Assembly (NCBI GenBank): GCA_964036195.1
Contig: OZ038458.1
Location: 25,805,832-25,869,831 of the forward strand
Reading direction: 5' to 3'
From: Sphaerolaimus hirsutus
Taxonomy: Eukaryota > Nematoda > Chromadorea > Monhysterida > Sphaerolaimidae
Length of the DNA: 64,000 bases
Below, in pieces: positions 1-12,219 of this stretch. The stretch's first letter is position 1; every line of letters starts with the position of its first letter. The notes beneath the pieces are model-generated. The model saw nothing but the letters and a program-made list of their open reading frames with translations, was not told the DNA's origin and made no database searches. The translations under genes were made by a program, and so were the position numbers.

Positions 1-399
1 ATTTGTTAATTGGTGCTTATGGCCTCGCAGTTTAGGAAACTGAAGGATTAGCATGCACTTCTTCAACAAAAATTACATTACTGCGAAACATCAGCAGGAT
101 ATGAATGAAACAAAACAGTGGAAGATTGTATAATGCACAACACAAATACATAGGTACACACATTCCATTTTTCTGCTTGTATCTATTGCTAACACATTCC
201 TTCACACTGTTCACATTACACATTGATTACATTTACAATTGCGTCATTACATTTATTCACAAAATTTCCACTGTCAAAAAGATGATTAGACAACAACACA
301 ATTGGCATTACATCCAATTGGTATAACTATTTACACAAAATCAATGTGTGAATGTAGTAATTGAGCACATTTGGCAGACGCGTGGTTTCGTGTAGCTGG

Positions 400-551
400 A
401 TTTTTACGTTTTCTCTAGTACCCGGGTAATTGTACCAGGAAAACGTAACAAAACGTAATGGTATTTTTAGAAAACGTAAACGTAAATGTAAATATAAATA
501 CCCGAATAACCGGGTATTTCGGGTAAACGTAAATACGTTTTTCCAACTCTG
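400..551. repeat. CGTAAA word array with a CAACTCTG end
   Basis: The stretch is built from repeats of AACGTAAA and its variants, and ends in CCAACTCTG at 543-551. That is the right terminal sequence of the CAGAGTTG family seen complete at 1793-2589. No left terminus or target duplication is visible, so this is probably a truncated copy. The rest of 1-880 shows nothing that I can call a gene. Confidence 0.5.
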
Positions 552-883
552 CCCCATAGTCGCATCTGCAAAACATGTATAGAAAAACTTATTGTATTTA
601 TTGGAGATGCAATCTTTGAAAACACAGGAATGATTTGAATTTGAAGTTCCTGTTTTGTCTGATTGCCTACTACATTTATTTGTCAGGATCTAAAAGTGCC
701 ACAACCAGGCCCATATTTTCACCCATAACTTTTACATAATTTTTGCCATCTTACATTTTGTCACCACTGGCACTTTAGAAGGTACGCCTCCAATAAAAAG
801 TACCCTCTAATAAAAGTTGCAAAAATGGCTTTATTGACTGTGATGAAATAATTAAATAATAGGCATGCCTCCAATAGAAAGTA

Positions 884-1190
884 CCGTATATACTTGAATA
901 ATCCCTCCGGGGGATTATTTTTTTCGTCAGACTTTTTGAGGGGGGACTATTCGAGGGGGGAATTTTTCAAGGGGGGGAATTATTATTTCTAACTACTAAA
1001 CCGTCATAAAAAATTATCGTACCGTATTTCGTCTAATATACCACAAAAAAAACGTATTTACGTTTACTCGATAAGTACGTATACTCGAGTACTGCGTAAA
1101 TACAATTACGTTTCCTCGAGCAAAAAATACCGGTACTCACTTACTCGCGTACTTTTTGAAAGTACGCGAGTACAGAAAACGTATTTTTAA
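884..1190. repeat. Partial poly-G element end followed by a CGTATTTACG word array
   Basis: 884-990 starts CCGTATATACTTGAATAATCC after a TA and continues in runs of G, like one end of the TA-flanked poly-G family (complete at 9335-9522 and 22047-22469). From about 1040 the sequence changes to repeats of CGTATTTACGTTTACTCG type. Neither part has a clear second terminus. Confidence 0.4.
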
Positions 1191-1792
1191 AGGGACAAAA
1201 AATGTCATTTTGCCGGACAGAAAATGATAAACATAAGATAACATAAGAACTACTTATCAGGAAATAAAAACACATCTTTGAAAATTTCAAACTAAAAATT
1301 TGTGACTTACCATATTATAAAAATGATAAAAATACCATATTATCATGGGCGCTACACACACTAAACAGTTTTCCTGTCCCCATTAGGAAAACTGTTGCCC
1401 ATCCCAATTCAAAGCTTGCTGACGAGCCAACCAACTACGTTCAAATCAAAGCCTTGAATTGGAATCGGAACCAGTTTTCCTAATGGGGACAGGAAAACTA
1501 GTGTGTGTAGCCACATATATACCTTGCCATTTTTAGATTGAGCCAACAAAAGAAGTACAAATAGTAATACCGTATTTCCTCGAAGTAACACCTGGGGGTT
1601 TATTTTTTCAGAGTGGAAATTTTGAGGGGGGTATTTCGAGGGGGGGGGGTTATTATTTCGTCAGAAATTTTCTTGAAATTCATATTAAATAGTACACATT
1701 TAATTACCCAAAACCGGTAACCAACGATGTTGAAATAGGTTATAATGGGGACATTTCAACGTGTATCACTACACAAACTAGTGTATGTGTAC

Positions 1793-2589
1793 CAGAGTTG
1801 CGAAAGTGTATTTACACTTACCCAAAATACCCGGGTAAATGGGTATTTATATTTACACTTACACTTACACTTACACTTTCATAAAATTCCCGTACACTTT
1901 TTTTTACACTTTCCTGGGCAAAAAACCCGGGTACAGAAAGTGTATTTTTTTCTATCAGATGGCCCTGTTTTATGCTTTTGAGAAAGCATAAAACAGGTTC
2001 ATGTACAAAAAATAACTGCACAGTGCACATATGCTGTTACGCATTGAATGTAGAAAATAAGGCAAATGTGCAAACTAGCACTATCTCTGACCTCTAAACA
2101 GTACTCATGGCATTCTACAGTTTCATCATACTTTTGTAAAAAGGACAAGATTAATTGAAATTCACCAGCTGGACACAAAGTCCACTGGCTTTAGCATTGA
2201 TATTTGCTGCATCTACATTCTTGCATTTCAACAGTGTGTATCACATTGCTTAATCAGTAAAACATCAACACCGAAAAAGTGCCATTATTAGGCAACTTCA
2301 TACCACTAAATTTGTTACAGTCTGAAATGTTTCATAATTGGCAGTAAAATGTGAAATAATGAATGAAAATGATAAATAAATTGATCTAAAGGTGAAAACA
2401 GTGGTGTTTTTTAATGCTCAACAGTGAAAGCTCTTTCTAAAAAAATTTTTCACACTTACACTTTTTTTTACACTTTCCTGGGTATTTAAAAAAATACCTT
2501 TCACTTTTGGTATTCATACTTAAAATTTGGAAAGTGTATTTACGCTTACACTTACACTTTCCAAAAATACCAGTATTTTAACAACTCTG
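1793..2589. mobile_element. hAT-like MITE, CAGAGTTG family, complete
   Basis: The element begins CAGAGTTG and ends CAACTCTG, and is flanked on both sides by the same 8 bases, ATGTGTAC (1785-1792 and 2590-2597). The 8-base duplication and CAGAG start fit the hAT superfamily. The subterminal regions are repeats of TACACTT; the middle is unremarkable AT-rich sequence. No coding frame of interest. Confidence 0.75.
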
Positions 2590-2647
2590 ATGTGTACCAG
2601 CGATGCAAATATGTCCCAATAAATACATCATGTACCTTGCATACATG

Positions 2648-3463
2648 CAACGATGGCAAAAACACACATATTAAATACGGGAACTAATTGAGTTTCCGTG
2701 TTTTTGTTTAACACAGAAACACGGAAACTCAACAATTTTGAAAAACACGGAAACTCAAATGAGTTCTTTTTTGGAGAACACGGAAACACGGAAACACAGC
2801 AAATACAGAAATGTTTTTTGAGTTTTTTTATCCAAGCAATTGAAGACACAAGATTTGAACTGAACAATGTGTGTATGTTCATACATATGGTATGCATGTA
2901 TGTATAGTGTGTAAATATGTACAAAGTATCCAAGTTTAACAATGAAATAAGTATCCAAAAACATTATGGTGTCCGCATCTCCTGGTGGTTTAGACAATAT
3001 TAGGGACTGTGATCGAAGTGTTGAGGAGTGTCCACCAGGGTCTGCTAGCTCACACCATTGAACTCGGGGCTCCTCACCTCCCAAGCTGGCAAAGGTATTG
3101 GTCACCCATTTGGAACCACCTCCAGTGGACTAATGAAAATTTTTCAATACAAGACAGAACATATGCAAAACCAATATTTGACAATAAGACCACTGAATCA
3201 ACAGTAAAATGCTGTAAAATGCAACTTTTTGTAAAACAACTTGAGTTTTTACCAAAAAAAACTTGAGTTTTTATCAAAAAACTTGAGTTTTTATCAAAAA
3301 AACTTGAGTTTTTCCCAAAAAACTCAAGTTTTTTCAAAAAACACAGAAATAAAACACAGAAACTCAGGATTTTTTCGTGAAAAAAACTCAAAACACAGAT
3401 ATTCATTTTTGAAAAACTCAAAATACAGAAAGTGTTTTCATTTTGAGAACTCACCCATCGTTG
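2648..3463. mobile_element. hAT-like MITE, CAACGATGG family, complete
   Basis: Its ends are CAACGATGG and CCATCGTTG, and it is flanked by the 8-base duplication CATACATG (2640-2647 and 3464-3471). The left part repeats ACACGGAAACTC; the right part repeats AACTTGAGTTTTT. The termini are close to those of the TAACGATGGC family, but the filling word differs. Long open frames here come from the low-complexity repeats and are not genes. Confidence 0.75.
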
Positions 3464-4066
3464 CATACATGATGTACGTAATTCCAGATGGGGGGTATTT
3501 CGAGGGGGGTTTATTTTTTTCCCAACTCGAAAACACCTGGGGTATTTTGAGGGGGGGGGGTAATTTGAGGGAAGGGGGGTATTTTGAGGAAAAACGGTAT
3601 AAATACAAAAATCCTGATAATATAGGCTATCAGCACAGCAAACTGCATCACAAATTACCAATTTCACTAAACTTTTGCGTGGCAGCGTGAGCTTGTTGTA
3701 TCTTTAAGGTGTGCAGCGCTTGACACAGCTCGCGCTTACGGTAGCTGAAAGATATCATTTTTGTAATACCGTATTACCTCGAAATACCCCCAGGGGGATT
3801 ATTATTTCGCCAGCAAAATTTTACGGGGGGGGGTTAATTCGAGGGGGGCTTATTCGAGGGGGGCTTTTTTATGTCGTCAGAAATTTTCGTAAATGATTGT
3901 AGTAAAGAGTAGTCATTTTTGTACACCAAAACAGGTTATAATGCGTCCAAACACGATGTATTTGGACATAAAAACGTAGGTAAAGCTACACAATTAGCTA
4001 TGTGATACTGTGATGCAAATTTGCAGTAATAAATACATCATGTACATCGCATACATGATGTATATC

Positions 4067-5323
4067 TAACGATGGCAAAAAAAGATTCGAAAATTCGAAA
4101 ACATTTTCGAATTTTCGAATTTTTCCGGAATTTTCGAATTTTTATTTCACCCCTAGAAAAAACACTTAAAAATCGATTTATTTTTCAAAAAATTTGAAAA
4201 TTCGAAAATTCGAAAATACTTTTCGAATTTTTCAGGCAATTCAAGGCACTCTTAAGTTCAACGTACTAAATACATACAACAAAAATTGATACGCGGTGCT
4301 TATGAAAAAGCGAAACAAAACAGAAAAAAGGTCCAAAAACGTTGAAATGTAAACTGCCCTGTAAAATGTGAAATGTCATGCAAAGTGTCAAAAGTTATGA
4401 AAATGCCCTGGAAAAATGGCAAACATATTTGACATTTTCCACAGCATTTCCATGACTTTAGACACTTTGCATAACATTTGACATTTCACAGAGCATTTTA
4501 CGGGTGTCTGGGACTGCACATAGGAACTGCACATATTTATAAGTAAAAGAGATGTGATCAAAGATATACTTCAGCGGCAGTACACTTTACAATGAAACCT
4601 ACCATATCCCATCTGAATAAAAGAACAAACATAAAAAAATTTCATCATATTAATCAAATTGCTTTGATAAATATGATGGAAAAAATTTTTGTTTGTTCTT
4701 TTTTTCAGATGGGTTATGGTAGATTTCATTGTAGGTGCAATGTCGCTGGAGTATAAGAGTGGTTTTGAGTATTGGTTTGAGAGGTACCCATATTTCGTGC
4801 AGTTAGCACCGTATGCACTGAGTACGCTCAGTGTGCTATACTCGGGCGAAATTACAGCCTACATTTTTCTGGTGGTAACACTCCATCATGACGTCATAAC
4901 CGCAGTCCGCAGTGAACTTACGGCTGACTGAACTGGTTCGGAGTCAGGATGAAATGGAGTGCAGTGGTGAATCAGTTCACAAGTTTTCAGTTGGCTGTCT
5001 ATCAGTTTGCTTCATATAAATCATATCTATTTGTAGATAAGCATGTCTGCCAAGTATAGCCACTTCCAAAACAGTACAAATTCTGTGTTTAAAGCTTCAG
5101 ATTCAATATTTTTCCAAAAAAATTCAAAAATTATTTGAAAAAATTCGAAAAATGGCCAAAAAAATTCGAAAATTGCCAAAAAAGATTCGAAAATTCAAAA
5201 ATTCGAAAATTAAATTCGAAATTCGATAATTAATTTCAGCAAAAATTCGAAAATTCGAAAATTCATTTTGGAAAAAACACTTAAAAATTTAAATACTTTT
5301 TTTTGGAGGGTTTGCCATCGTTA
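4067..5323. mobile_element. hAT-like MITE, TAACGATGGC family, TTCGAA-word type
   Basis: The termini are TAACGATGGC and GCCATCGTTA, and the 8-base target duplication TGTATATC is exact (4059-4066, 5324-5331). Both subterminal regions are dense arrays of TTCGAAAA and its complement. The centre includes a TGTCATGCAAAGTGTC-type repeat (4345-4510) and a hairpin repeat at 4600-4725 with ACCATATCCCATCTGAA against TTCAGATGGGTTATGGT. A short open frame at 4689-4931 has no recognisable domain. Confidence 0.8.
4345..4510. repeat. TGTCATGCAAAGTGTC interspersed repeat
   Basis: Words of the type AAATGTCATGCAAAGTGTCAAA recur in both orientations here. The same words occur in an intron at 57363-57591 and near a spliced gene at 62725-62895, so this is a dispersed family. 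Confidence 0.55.
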
Positions 5324-5506
5324 TGTATATCATATCGGAGGGGGGGTTAATTCGAGGGAGGTATTACTTTGCCAGCCCATTTTTAGGGGGGGGGGGTTAT
5401 TCGAGGGGGGGTCAATTCAAGGGGGGTTAATTCGAGGTAATACAGTATTTGGCTTGTCTATATGAGTAACTGGGGTTATTTCGAGCTTATACAGTAAATT
5501 GTAGAG

Positions 5507-5969
5507 CAGAGTTGTTAAAAGTACTGAACTTGTTTCAAAGTATATACGTAAACGTAAAGTATTTATTTTTACTCACCCCCTGAGTACAGAAAACGTAAAG
5601 TATTTTGTTTTTACTTTTACTCATGAGTAAACATGAGTAAAATACTTTTCCCTCCAGAAAACGCATTTTTGAGTATTTTTAGAAAATTTTGGCCCGATAT
5701 TCGTTCAAAATCACTCATTTTCTTACCTTTTTGGCCATTTTGACCTTCAAATTCACAAGTACATGTGTTATGTACAATTGTTTCCCATTTTTCGCTTTTT
5801 CTCCACCTTTTTCCCATCTATGCCTTCAAAAAGCCTATAAAAAGCCTATCTTAAATAGGTACTGTGTACTCGAGCACTTTCAAAAAGTATACGTAAAAGC
5901 GATTACAGCTACTTTTTTCAAAGTACCTATACGTAAACGTATTTAATCAGTACTTGAGTATACGTACTT
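5507..5969. mobile_element. Probable CAGAGTTG-family hAT-like element, right end divergent
   Basis: The left end is CAGAGTTGTTAAAAGTAC. It is preceded by TTGTAGAG (5499-5506), and the same 8 bases follow at 5970-5977. The interior repeats AACGTAAAGTA. The right end does not show the expected CAACTCTG, so the boundary rests on the duplication only. Confidence 0.45.
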
Positions 5970-5977
5970 TTGTAGAG

Positions 5978-7628
5978 GCGGCGTATTATTATAGTTACGG
6001 TTAAAAGTCAGACAATTTTACACTGAAGAAAATAGCCAGCGAGAAACGTGTGCATTTTATCGTGCCCACGGTTTAGTGTTTTATTTCAAGTTGTAAAGTT
6101 TGCACAAATATAAAACATACACATATGTACATGGGTCGACCAATCAATACCGGCAGGCATTTATTTGTGATTTTATGTCCCATAGACTAATTTTTTTTTA
6201 CTCTATTTCTTGAAAAGAAAGGCGTTTTTTTTCTTTTTTCATGAACTTTCCAACCCGCCGTTCTATTTTTTTGCCATTTTGCTAAGTTCTTCAACAGCTT
6301 TATTTTCGATTGATTGCCAAACAATTCATAGAAATCATTCTGAATTTGATCTAACGATAGCAACAAATCGACGGCCTAAAACGCTCACTCACACTCACAT
6401 TTTTTATTTGTTTATGAAGACCCCAGAGCCCTGACGCAAAGTTCGCCCCCCCCCCAATCTCTTAACGTACTGTATTTCTTTGATCTTATTGACGTGCTCG
6501 TTTACTTTGCCGGGTCTTAAGTTAGAGCATGTGAAAAATGCATTGCGGTAAGAAAAATTGTAAGGGTGACGGGCATGGCGCCGGCGCCAACACCACACGA
6601 TTTTTTTGTAAATGCCAACTCTAGGCACTAGAGTTGGCTCGTTAATGAACCGGCCCCATTAATTATGTCGGCAGCCGATTGCAAACAGTTGGCTGGCTGC
6701 TGCGCACACAGCACGTGATAGATTGCGGATGCCACGCCGAGTAGGCCGTGCATGCACAGCATTACAACTTGGGGCGTTGACGCCGACGCCATGGCGCCAT
6801 GGCCCCTTTAGTAAAAACGTGTCGCCGTTGTAATTCACATCGGCGACAACCTAAATATGTCTGGCACAGCGTAAATACTTTCTGGGGGGAGAGCTGCACT
6901 ATGAAAATGCACTGGCAGCGCAGTAGAACTCAATTTCAATACGTTACGCTACACATTTTCATAGGGCTGCCCCCATCTAATAATGTGTACAATTTGCAGT
7001 TGCACATCTTGAATATACCCCCCTCTTATTCTTATTACAACGATATAAAACATGTGCCCACCACTGCAAAGGAAATCAGTTGGAGGCAGAGTAGAAACTT
7101 ATCAAATGGCCCATAGGTACCTATACAAGAGTAAGATCTGGCCAAATGCTGCAGCACCTCCCTGGTTCACATGGACAGGTGCTTGCACTTGTCCAGCAAA
7201 CTACCTTTTTCACAAAAACCCCTTTTGATTGCATTTGCAGCAGCGCGCACACCCCCTTTGTCTTTTATAAATAGTAATAGGTGCCTTTTTCCTCGCTGCT
7301 TGTATTTTAATTTTAGCTACTATTTTACCTTGATACTTCCTATATATTTGCAACCCAAAAACATTCTCTAGTAAAATGGACAATCAAAAACTATGTGGAA
7401 AGTTGGTAATTAGCTTAATTAACTGATGAATGAAACAGTAAGACACTAACTAATTGTGCATGAACAGAAACATTCTTCTACAAAATTAAACACCCCGTGT
7501 GACGCCATTAAAGCGTCCCGCGGCTAGGTGCTTTCAAAAATGGACATTGCAAGATGTGAATTGTGTGTTGATTGCAAAGCGGCCATTGGCGAGGCTGCGG
7601 CCCGGATGGTGCGCCAGTCACCCAGGTC
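5978..7628. other. Unassigned spacer
   Basis: I see no gene or delimited repeat. Low-complexity tracts and short chance open frames occur (for example 6210-6434 and 6799-7116), without domains, splice-flanked coding bias or promoter signals that I could defend. Confidence 0.4.
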
Positions 7629-8788
7629 TAACGATGGCCAAAAAAGATTCGAAAATTTGAAAACATTTTCGAATTTTCGAATTTTTTTCGGAATTTTCGA
7701 ATTTTTATTTCACCCCTAGAAAAAACACTTAAAAATCGATTTATTTTTCAAAAAATTCGAAAATTCGAAAATTCAAAAATTCGAAAATAGTTTTCGAATT
7801 TTTCAGGCAATTCAAGGCAACAAAACGCATTCTTAAGTTCAACGTGCTAAATAAAGCGACAATTGATATGCGGCGCGTATGAAAAAGCGAAACGTAACAA
7901 AAAAAACATTGAAATGACATCCGCGGCGGAAGAGGCGGACTTCGACACATCCGTTTTATACCGTATTTCCTTGAAATATCCTCCCCCCTCAAAATACCCC
8001 CCTCAATATTTGCCCTATGAATTTATAACCCCGCCCTCGAAATACCGCCCCCAAATTTGGTGTATAGAGAACGTTTGTGCGGTTTGTTATCTAGGAAACA
8101 CGTTAAAAACAATGACTGTGTTGCCTTAGAACAGGGTTTGTTTGTACCGTCTACGTACTTATATAAGTCTATAGAGTCTTATAAATGGCGGTTTCTGTTG
8201 CATTTTTTACATCTGTGTTACTTACAAAAAAAAACAATTTAGCAGTGGGATTTCTAAAAATTTCTGGCAAAGTAATAGACCTCCAGGGGGGGGGGGTTAA
8301 TTCAAGGAAATACGGTATTTGATGCCAATATTTTATTTCATGCCAATATTCTATTTGATGCCGATATTTTATTTGACACCAATTTTCAATTGTTGTTTTT
8401 ATTGCCTTTGCTGCGTTGGTGAATCAAATGTGCCAATGTGTGAATTAAATGAAGAAGTCCGTATAACTCCTTCCACCATTTTAAATGCTAAATTATGGTA
8501 AAAATAAGGTTGTAAAAACTGAGGAGAATGTGAAAACAGTCCAAATAATGTGTTTAAAGCTTCAGATTCAATATTTTTCCAAAAAAATTCTAAAATTATT
8601 TGAAAAAATTCGAAAACTGGCCAAAAAAATTCGAAAATTGCTAAAAAAGATTCGAAAATTCGAAAATTCGAAAATTAAATTCGAAATTCGAAAATTAATT
8701 TGGGGAAAAATTCGAAAATTCGAAAATTAATTTTAGAAAAAACACTTAAAAATTTAAATACTTTTTTCTCGGGGGTTTGCCATCGTTA
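7629..8788. mobile_element. hAT-like MITE, TAACGATGGC family, with nested poly-G element
   Basis: The ends are TAACGATGGCC and GCCATCGTTA, with an exact 8-base target duplication CCCAGGTC (7621-7628 and 8789-8796). Arrays of TTCGAAAA lie at both ends. A TA-flanked poly-G element is inserted at 7961-8315. The same composite, in inverted orientation, is at 18756-19934, so the poly-G element was probably already inside before this copy moved. Confidence 0.8.
7961..8315. mobile_element. TA-flanked poly-G MITE inside a hAT-like MITE
   Basis: CCGTATTTCCTTGAAATA at the left and TTCAAGGAAATACGG at the right are each adjacent to TA. Poly-C and poly-G runs fill the ends. Non-coding. Confidence 0.6.
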
Positions 8789-8829
8789 CCCAGGTCGCAT
8801 TGGGCAGAGTCGTTGCCAGTGTCCAGTGC

Positions 8830-9305
8830 GTGCCATGCACAGCCCTCCCCCAAGACGTTGCAATTACAGCAAAAAATGGGTGTGTGGATGCGCGGTGAAG
8901 CGTCGGGAAGTGTCTTCACACCAGACACTTCCCGACGATTCACCAAGCAAGCCGGCGCGTCCACACGCATCACGAAAATCTGCGTGAAGGCACTTCACGC
9001 CTCTTAATATGGCGCTCCCACACAAATGTGTGCATGGGAGAAGCGTGTGGAAGCGCTAGCGTGGTGAAGTGTCTTCCGCATTTTGGATGCGCGTGAAGCG
9101 CGCGGTGAAGGTAGGTGAAGCGTGTGGATGACACTTCCCCCAGAATCTCGTGATGTTGGTGGAAGCGTGTGGAAGCGCGCCGCTTCACGTCCATCCAGTC
9201 CGCTTCCACACGCTTCACAGATCCATTTTTTGCTGTGAATGCGGCATTCGAGCGCCACTTTCGAATGCTGCGTGTCCAGTGCTTCCAAACACGCACACCA
9301 GAATG
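8830..9305. repeat. GAAGCGTGTGG word array with inverted flanks
   Basis: The stretch repeats GAAGCGTGTGGAAGCG and its complement. TTACAGCAAAAAATGG on the left is answered by CCATTTTTTGCTGTGAA on the right, so it folds back. GTGTCCAGTGC occurs just outside or within both flanks (about 8818 and 9270). The terminal sequence recurs at 21298-21340. Overlapping open frames on both strands are products of the repeat. Confidence 0.5.
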
Positions 9306-9334
9306 CACTGAAATTGACCTACAAAATGCACTTA

Positions 9335-9522
9335 CCGTATATCCTTGAATAAGACCCCAGGGGCGTTATTATTTCGTCAGAGGTTTTGGAGGGGGGCGTT
9401 ATTCAAGGGGGGGGGGGGTACTATTCAAGGGGGGGCGTTATTTTTTCCTCACATGGCCAACAGGGGGGTGTTATTCAAGGGGGGGTATTATTCGAGGGGG
9501 GGTCTTATTCAAGGATATACGG
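9335..9522. mobile_element. Short TA-flanked poly-G MITE, complete
   Basis: The ends are CCGTATATCCTTGAATAAG and TTATTCAAGGATATACGG, and TA flanks both sides (9333-9334 and 9523-9524). The interior is runs of G interrupted by TTATTCAAGG. It is the cleanest short member of the family here. Confidence 0.65.
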
Positions 9523-11502
9523 TAAATGATGAAAACGGACTGAAAAATATTTTGCCGTGCTGATTCACTTTGCCGTGCTCATTTACATTGCCCCCCACAA
9601 CCGCTTGTGAAACAAAACATTGACGGTCAATATGATCAGAAGAGATATAGTGTTGTCATTCGTCACATCGATGACCTTGTGCTAGGGGAATAGAATTAAT
9701 CGAGGGTGGCATCTTAGGTGGGATCCACCAGTGTTTGACGTCGTTCCATTCTGCAGTACATTGGCCGATTTTGATGCCCTTCAAGTATGTTGGGGTTCGG
9801 GGGCGGGGTCGTGACCAAATTTTATTTCCTCGAATAATCGCCCAGTCCCGAGATAAGGGGGGTCTATAAAAGCATGGTCATTTTGCATGGCCGATCTGGC
9901 CGATCGACTTCAAAGCTTGGTAACTCGGCTATTTCTGAGCCGATTAAGACTGTGCAACATTTTAAATAATCGGCACAACCTGTAGATTTCATTTCTGAGG
10001 TCGGCTTAGTGATGTCAAAATCCTTTATACCGATTTGACCCGGTTTTTCAACGCAAAAAATTTTTTTTCTGAACATGCTATCCAGGCTGGCCGCGACGGA
10101 ACCGCTTTAAGGCATAAACGCGTTACGCGCTGCCTTAAAGGGTTTACGAACCGGCAAGCGCGCAGTGGCACATGCATGTGAAAAATGCAAGCGCGGAAAC
10201 ACGTCGCTTAAAGCGACTCCCAAATCATAAACGCCCAAGCGCGCCGCACGCTAAAGTGTTTGCACTCTGGAAACCCTCTGCTAAAGGGGTTCCATGACTG
10301 CAAGCGCTTTAAGAAAATCATAAACGCGCTGGAATCGCGTGCATTGCGTGATTTTTTCAATTATTGATTTGTCTTGAGTGCAAATCAAAATAGAAAGATG
10401 ATGCATGGGGAGACATATTCTTTAATAAAGATAACACTACCACGAAATGAAGTAATATGAAGTAAGTTAAGTCAATTTTGATAAATTTAATTATGTCTAC
10501 TGGACGGACCGCAAAGTATGCATAGAATCCTACCAAAATTTAATGAATAACATCTTGTGATAAATTTCGTAAATAGGTAATTGTTCGATAGTATTTTAAA
10601 AGCAAAATATTATGATAAAAAACTGTATAATTTTTAGTTAATTTTCAGATGGGTTAATGTTGGGTTATTGTTGTTGATTAACCCATCAGATGGGTTAATG
10701 GGTTAAGTTTCCATACTAAGTGTGATGTCCGCCGTGTACAAATAAATATGCATTAACGCTGCAATTTGAACAGAAATTCATCGATCCGCGGAGTATCGCA
10801 GCGCGCGCAGCGCGGAGTATCTGCATAGGCTGAGAAATAACACACTGTATGATACCGCCTAAGATTGTCCACAATCCAAGTTCAATTTAAGTTCACAACC
10901 CCAGCATGATAAAGTACAATGGTTTTATCTGGCGCTTTTATCATTTTATTCAGCGTGCACTCTTAGACCACCCTGCATGCATTGTTTTAGTCTACTGAGA
11001 TGTGTGAAGATAGGCATTGCCAAAACCGCGATTTTTCCAGGGTGGCCCATCAACATAGTGTTCCAAAAATCTCTGGAGATTCATATATTTTTAAATAAAA
11101 GAAAAACATAAGAATCCAGATAAATTTAATTATATTTTTTATGGGAAGAAAATATATAAAATCTTTAATTTATAGTTTCTCTGCATTTTTTCAGGGGGAT
11201 TTCATTAAATTTTGTGTATTTTGAGAGATTTTCTAAGATTATATAAAAATATTTCTGAAAAACAACCATTTTCAGCACTAAATACACATCACAAAGATAA
11301 TGATATGAACACAACTAAATATAATCATGTAAAAAATTAAAGAATATCATATTTATGTTTGAGACTGCGTTTTGGGCCACCCTGCATAAAACGCGAAACA
11401 TCAAAGTTATTGATTAGGGTGGCACCATGTTATGCATAAAATGCACTGTGTTTAGAGTTAAATACAGCTGGATCGATGATCGATGATCGATGATTTACTA
11501 TA

Positions 11503-11746
11503 CTCGGCATACACGATACTCTGCCCTCGCAATCATTTATGTCTCACGTTGGAAGCGAGCCAATAATGTTAAAGCATGCGATTTTTGTATAGAAGATGAA
11601 AAAAGGAATTGTTGTGAATGAGTTGATGTATAGCATTATACCACAGTTGACTTTTTCAACTTTGTAAGAAAATCGCAGCATAAAAAAATCGATGGCACGT
11701 TTCCAGTGGGAACCACACGTGCACAGTGTAAAATGACTGGAGTTAA
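11503..11746. repeat. Hairpin-forming repeat, copy 1
   Basis: This stretch is repeated in the same orientation at 13163-13412, sharing phrases such as GATACTCTGCCCTCGCA and TTATGTCTCACGTTGGAAGC. Within each copy GCATGCGATTTTTGT and TTGGAAGCG(T/A)GCCAA pair with complementary sequence further on, so each can fold back. Confidence 0.6.
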
Positions 11747-11889
11747 GCAGAGGTTAGCAGAAATAAGCGAGCACCTCCAATAGAAGGGTGGGTAAAAAAG
11801 TGGACAAAAAATAGTGCGCTCTTCTATTAGAAGTTATTCGGTATCCACTTTTGCTTACACAGTGATTAACCATTTCCTTGCCTCCATAC

Positions 11890-12219
11890 TAGTGATGTAA
11901 AAGCACCATGGCGCTAGCGCCAAAGAAAAAATTGATATTTTTTGGCTCTTAGCACTTTCTTCCTGTGACGCCATTGGCGCTTGGCGCCATGCCCGTGAAA
12001 AGCGCCATGGCGCTTTTGGCGCTTGGCGCTAATTTTACCTGGCGCCAGGAACAATATGCCAAGCGCTGGAACTTGCGCCAAAGCAAAAAGCGCCATTGCG
12101 CTTCTGGCGCTTGCCGCCATTTCGCTCTGGCGCCATTGGCACTTGGCGCCGGGGTCGAAAAATGGGCCATGGCGCATTTGGCGCTTGGCGCCAAAGTCCT
12201 GGCGCTTTTCACATCACTA
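11890..12219. mobile_element. hAT-like MITE, TAGTGATG family, GGCGCC-word type
   Basis: It starts TAGTGATGTAAAAGCACC and ends GCTTTTCACATCACTA. The flanking octamers are CTCCATAC and CCCCATAC, 7 of 8 identical. The whole interior is GGCGCTTGGCGCC and CGCCATGGCGC words. Open frames on both strands are repeat artefacts. Confidence 0.75.

Larger units (their letters stand above)
1570..3597. mobile_element. TA-flanked poly-G MITE carrying two nested hAT-like elements
   Basis: The ends are CCGTATTTCCTCGAAG on the left and TTTTGAGGAAAAACGG on the right, each next to TA (1568-1569, 3598-3599). This fits a TA target duplication of the Tc1/mariner kind. The subterminal parts are runs of G broken by TTTCGAGG. 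Removing the nested elements at 1793-2589 and 2648-3463 brings back an unbroken interior that resembles 3895-4066 of the next copy. No transposase frame is visible, so it is non-autonomous. Confidence 0.55.
3769..5445. mobile_element. TA-flanked poly-G MITE with a nested hAT-like element
   Basis: The left end CCGTATTACCTCGAAATACC follows TA at 3767-3768. The right end TTCGAGGTAATACAG precedes TA at 5446-5447. Inside, 3895-4066 resembles 1680-1792 of the copy at 1570-3597, showing the two are relatives. A complete TAACGATGGC element is inserted at 4067-5323. Confidence 0.55.

Noticed and set aside
3074-3667. Long minus-strand open frame, 197 codons
   Set aside because: It runs through the AACTTGAGTTTTT array and poly-G element; the sequence is low complexity and the frame is open on the other strand too.
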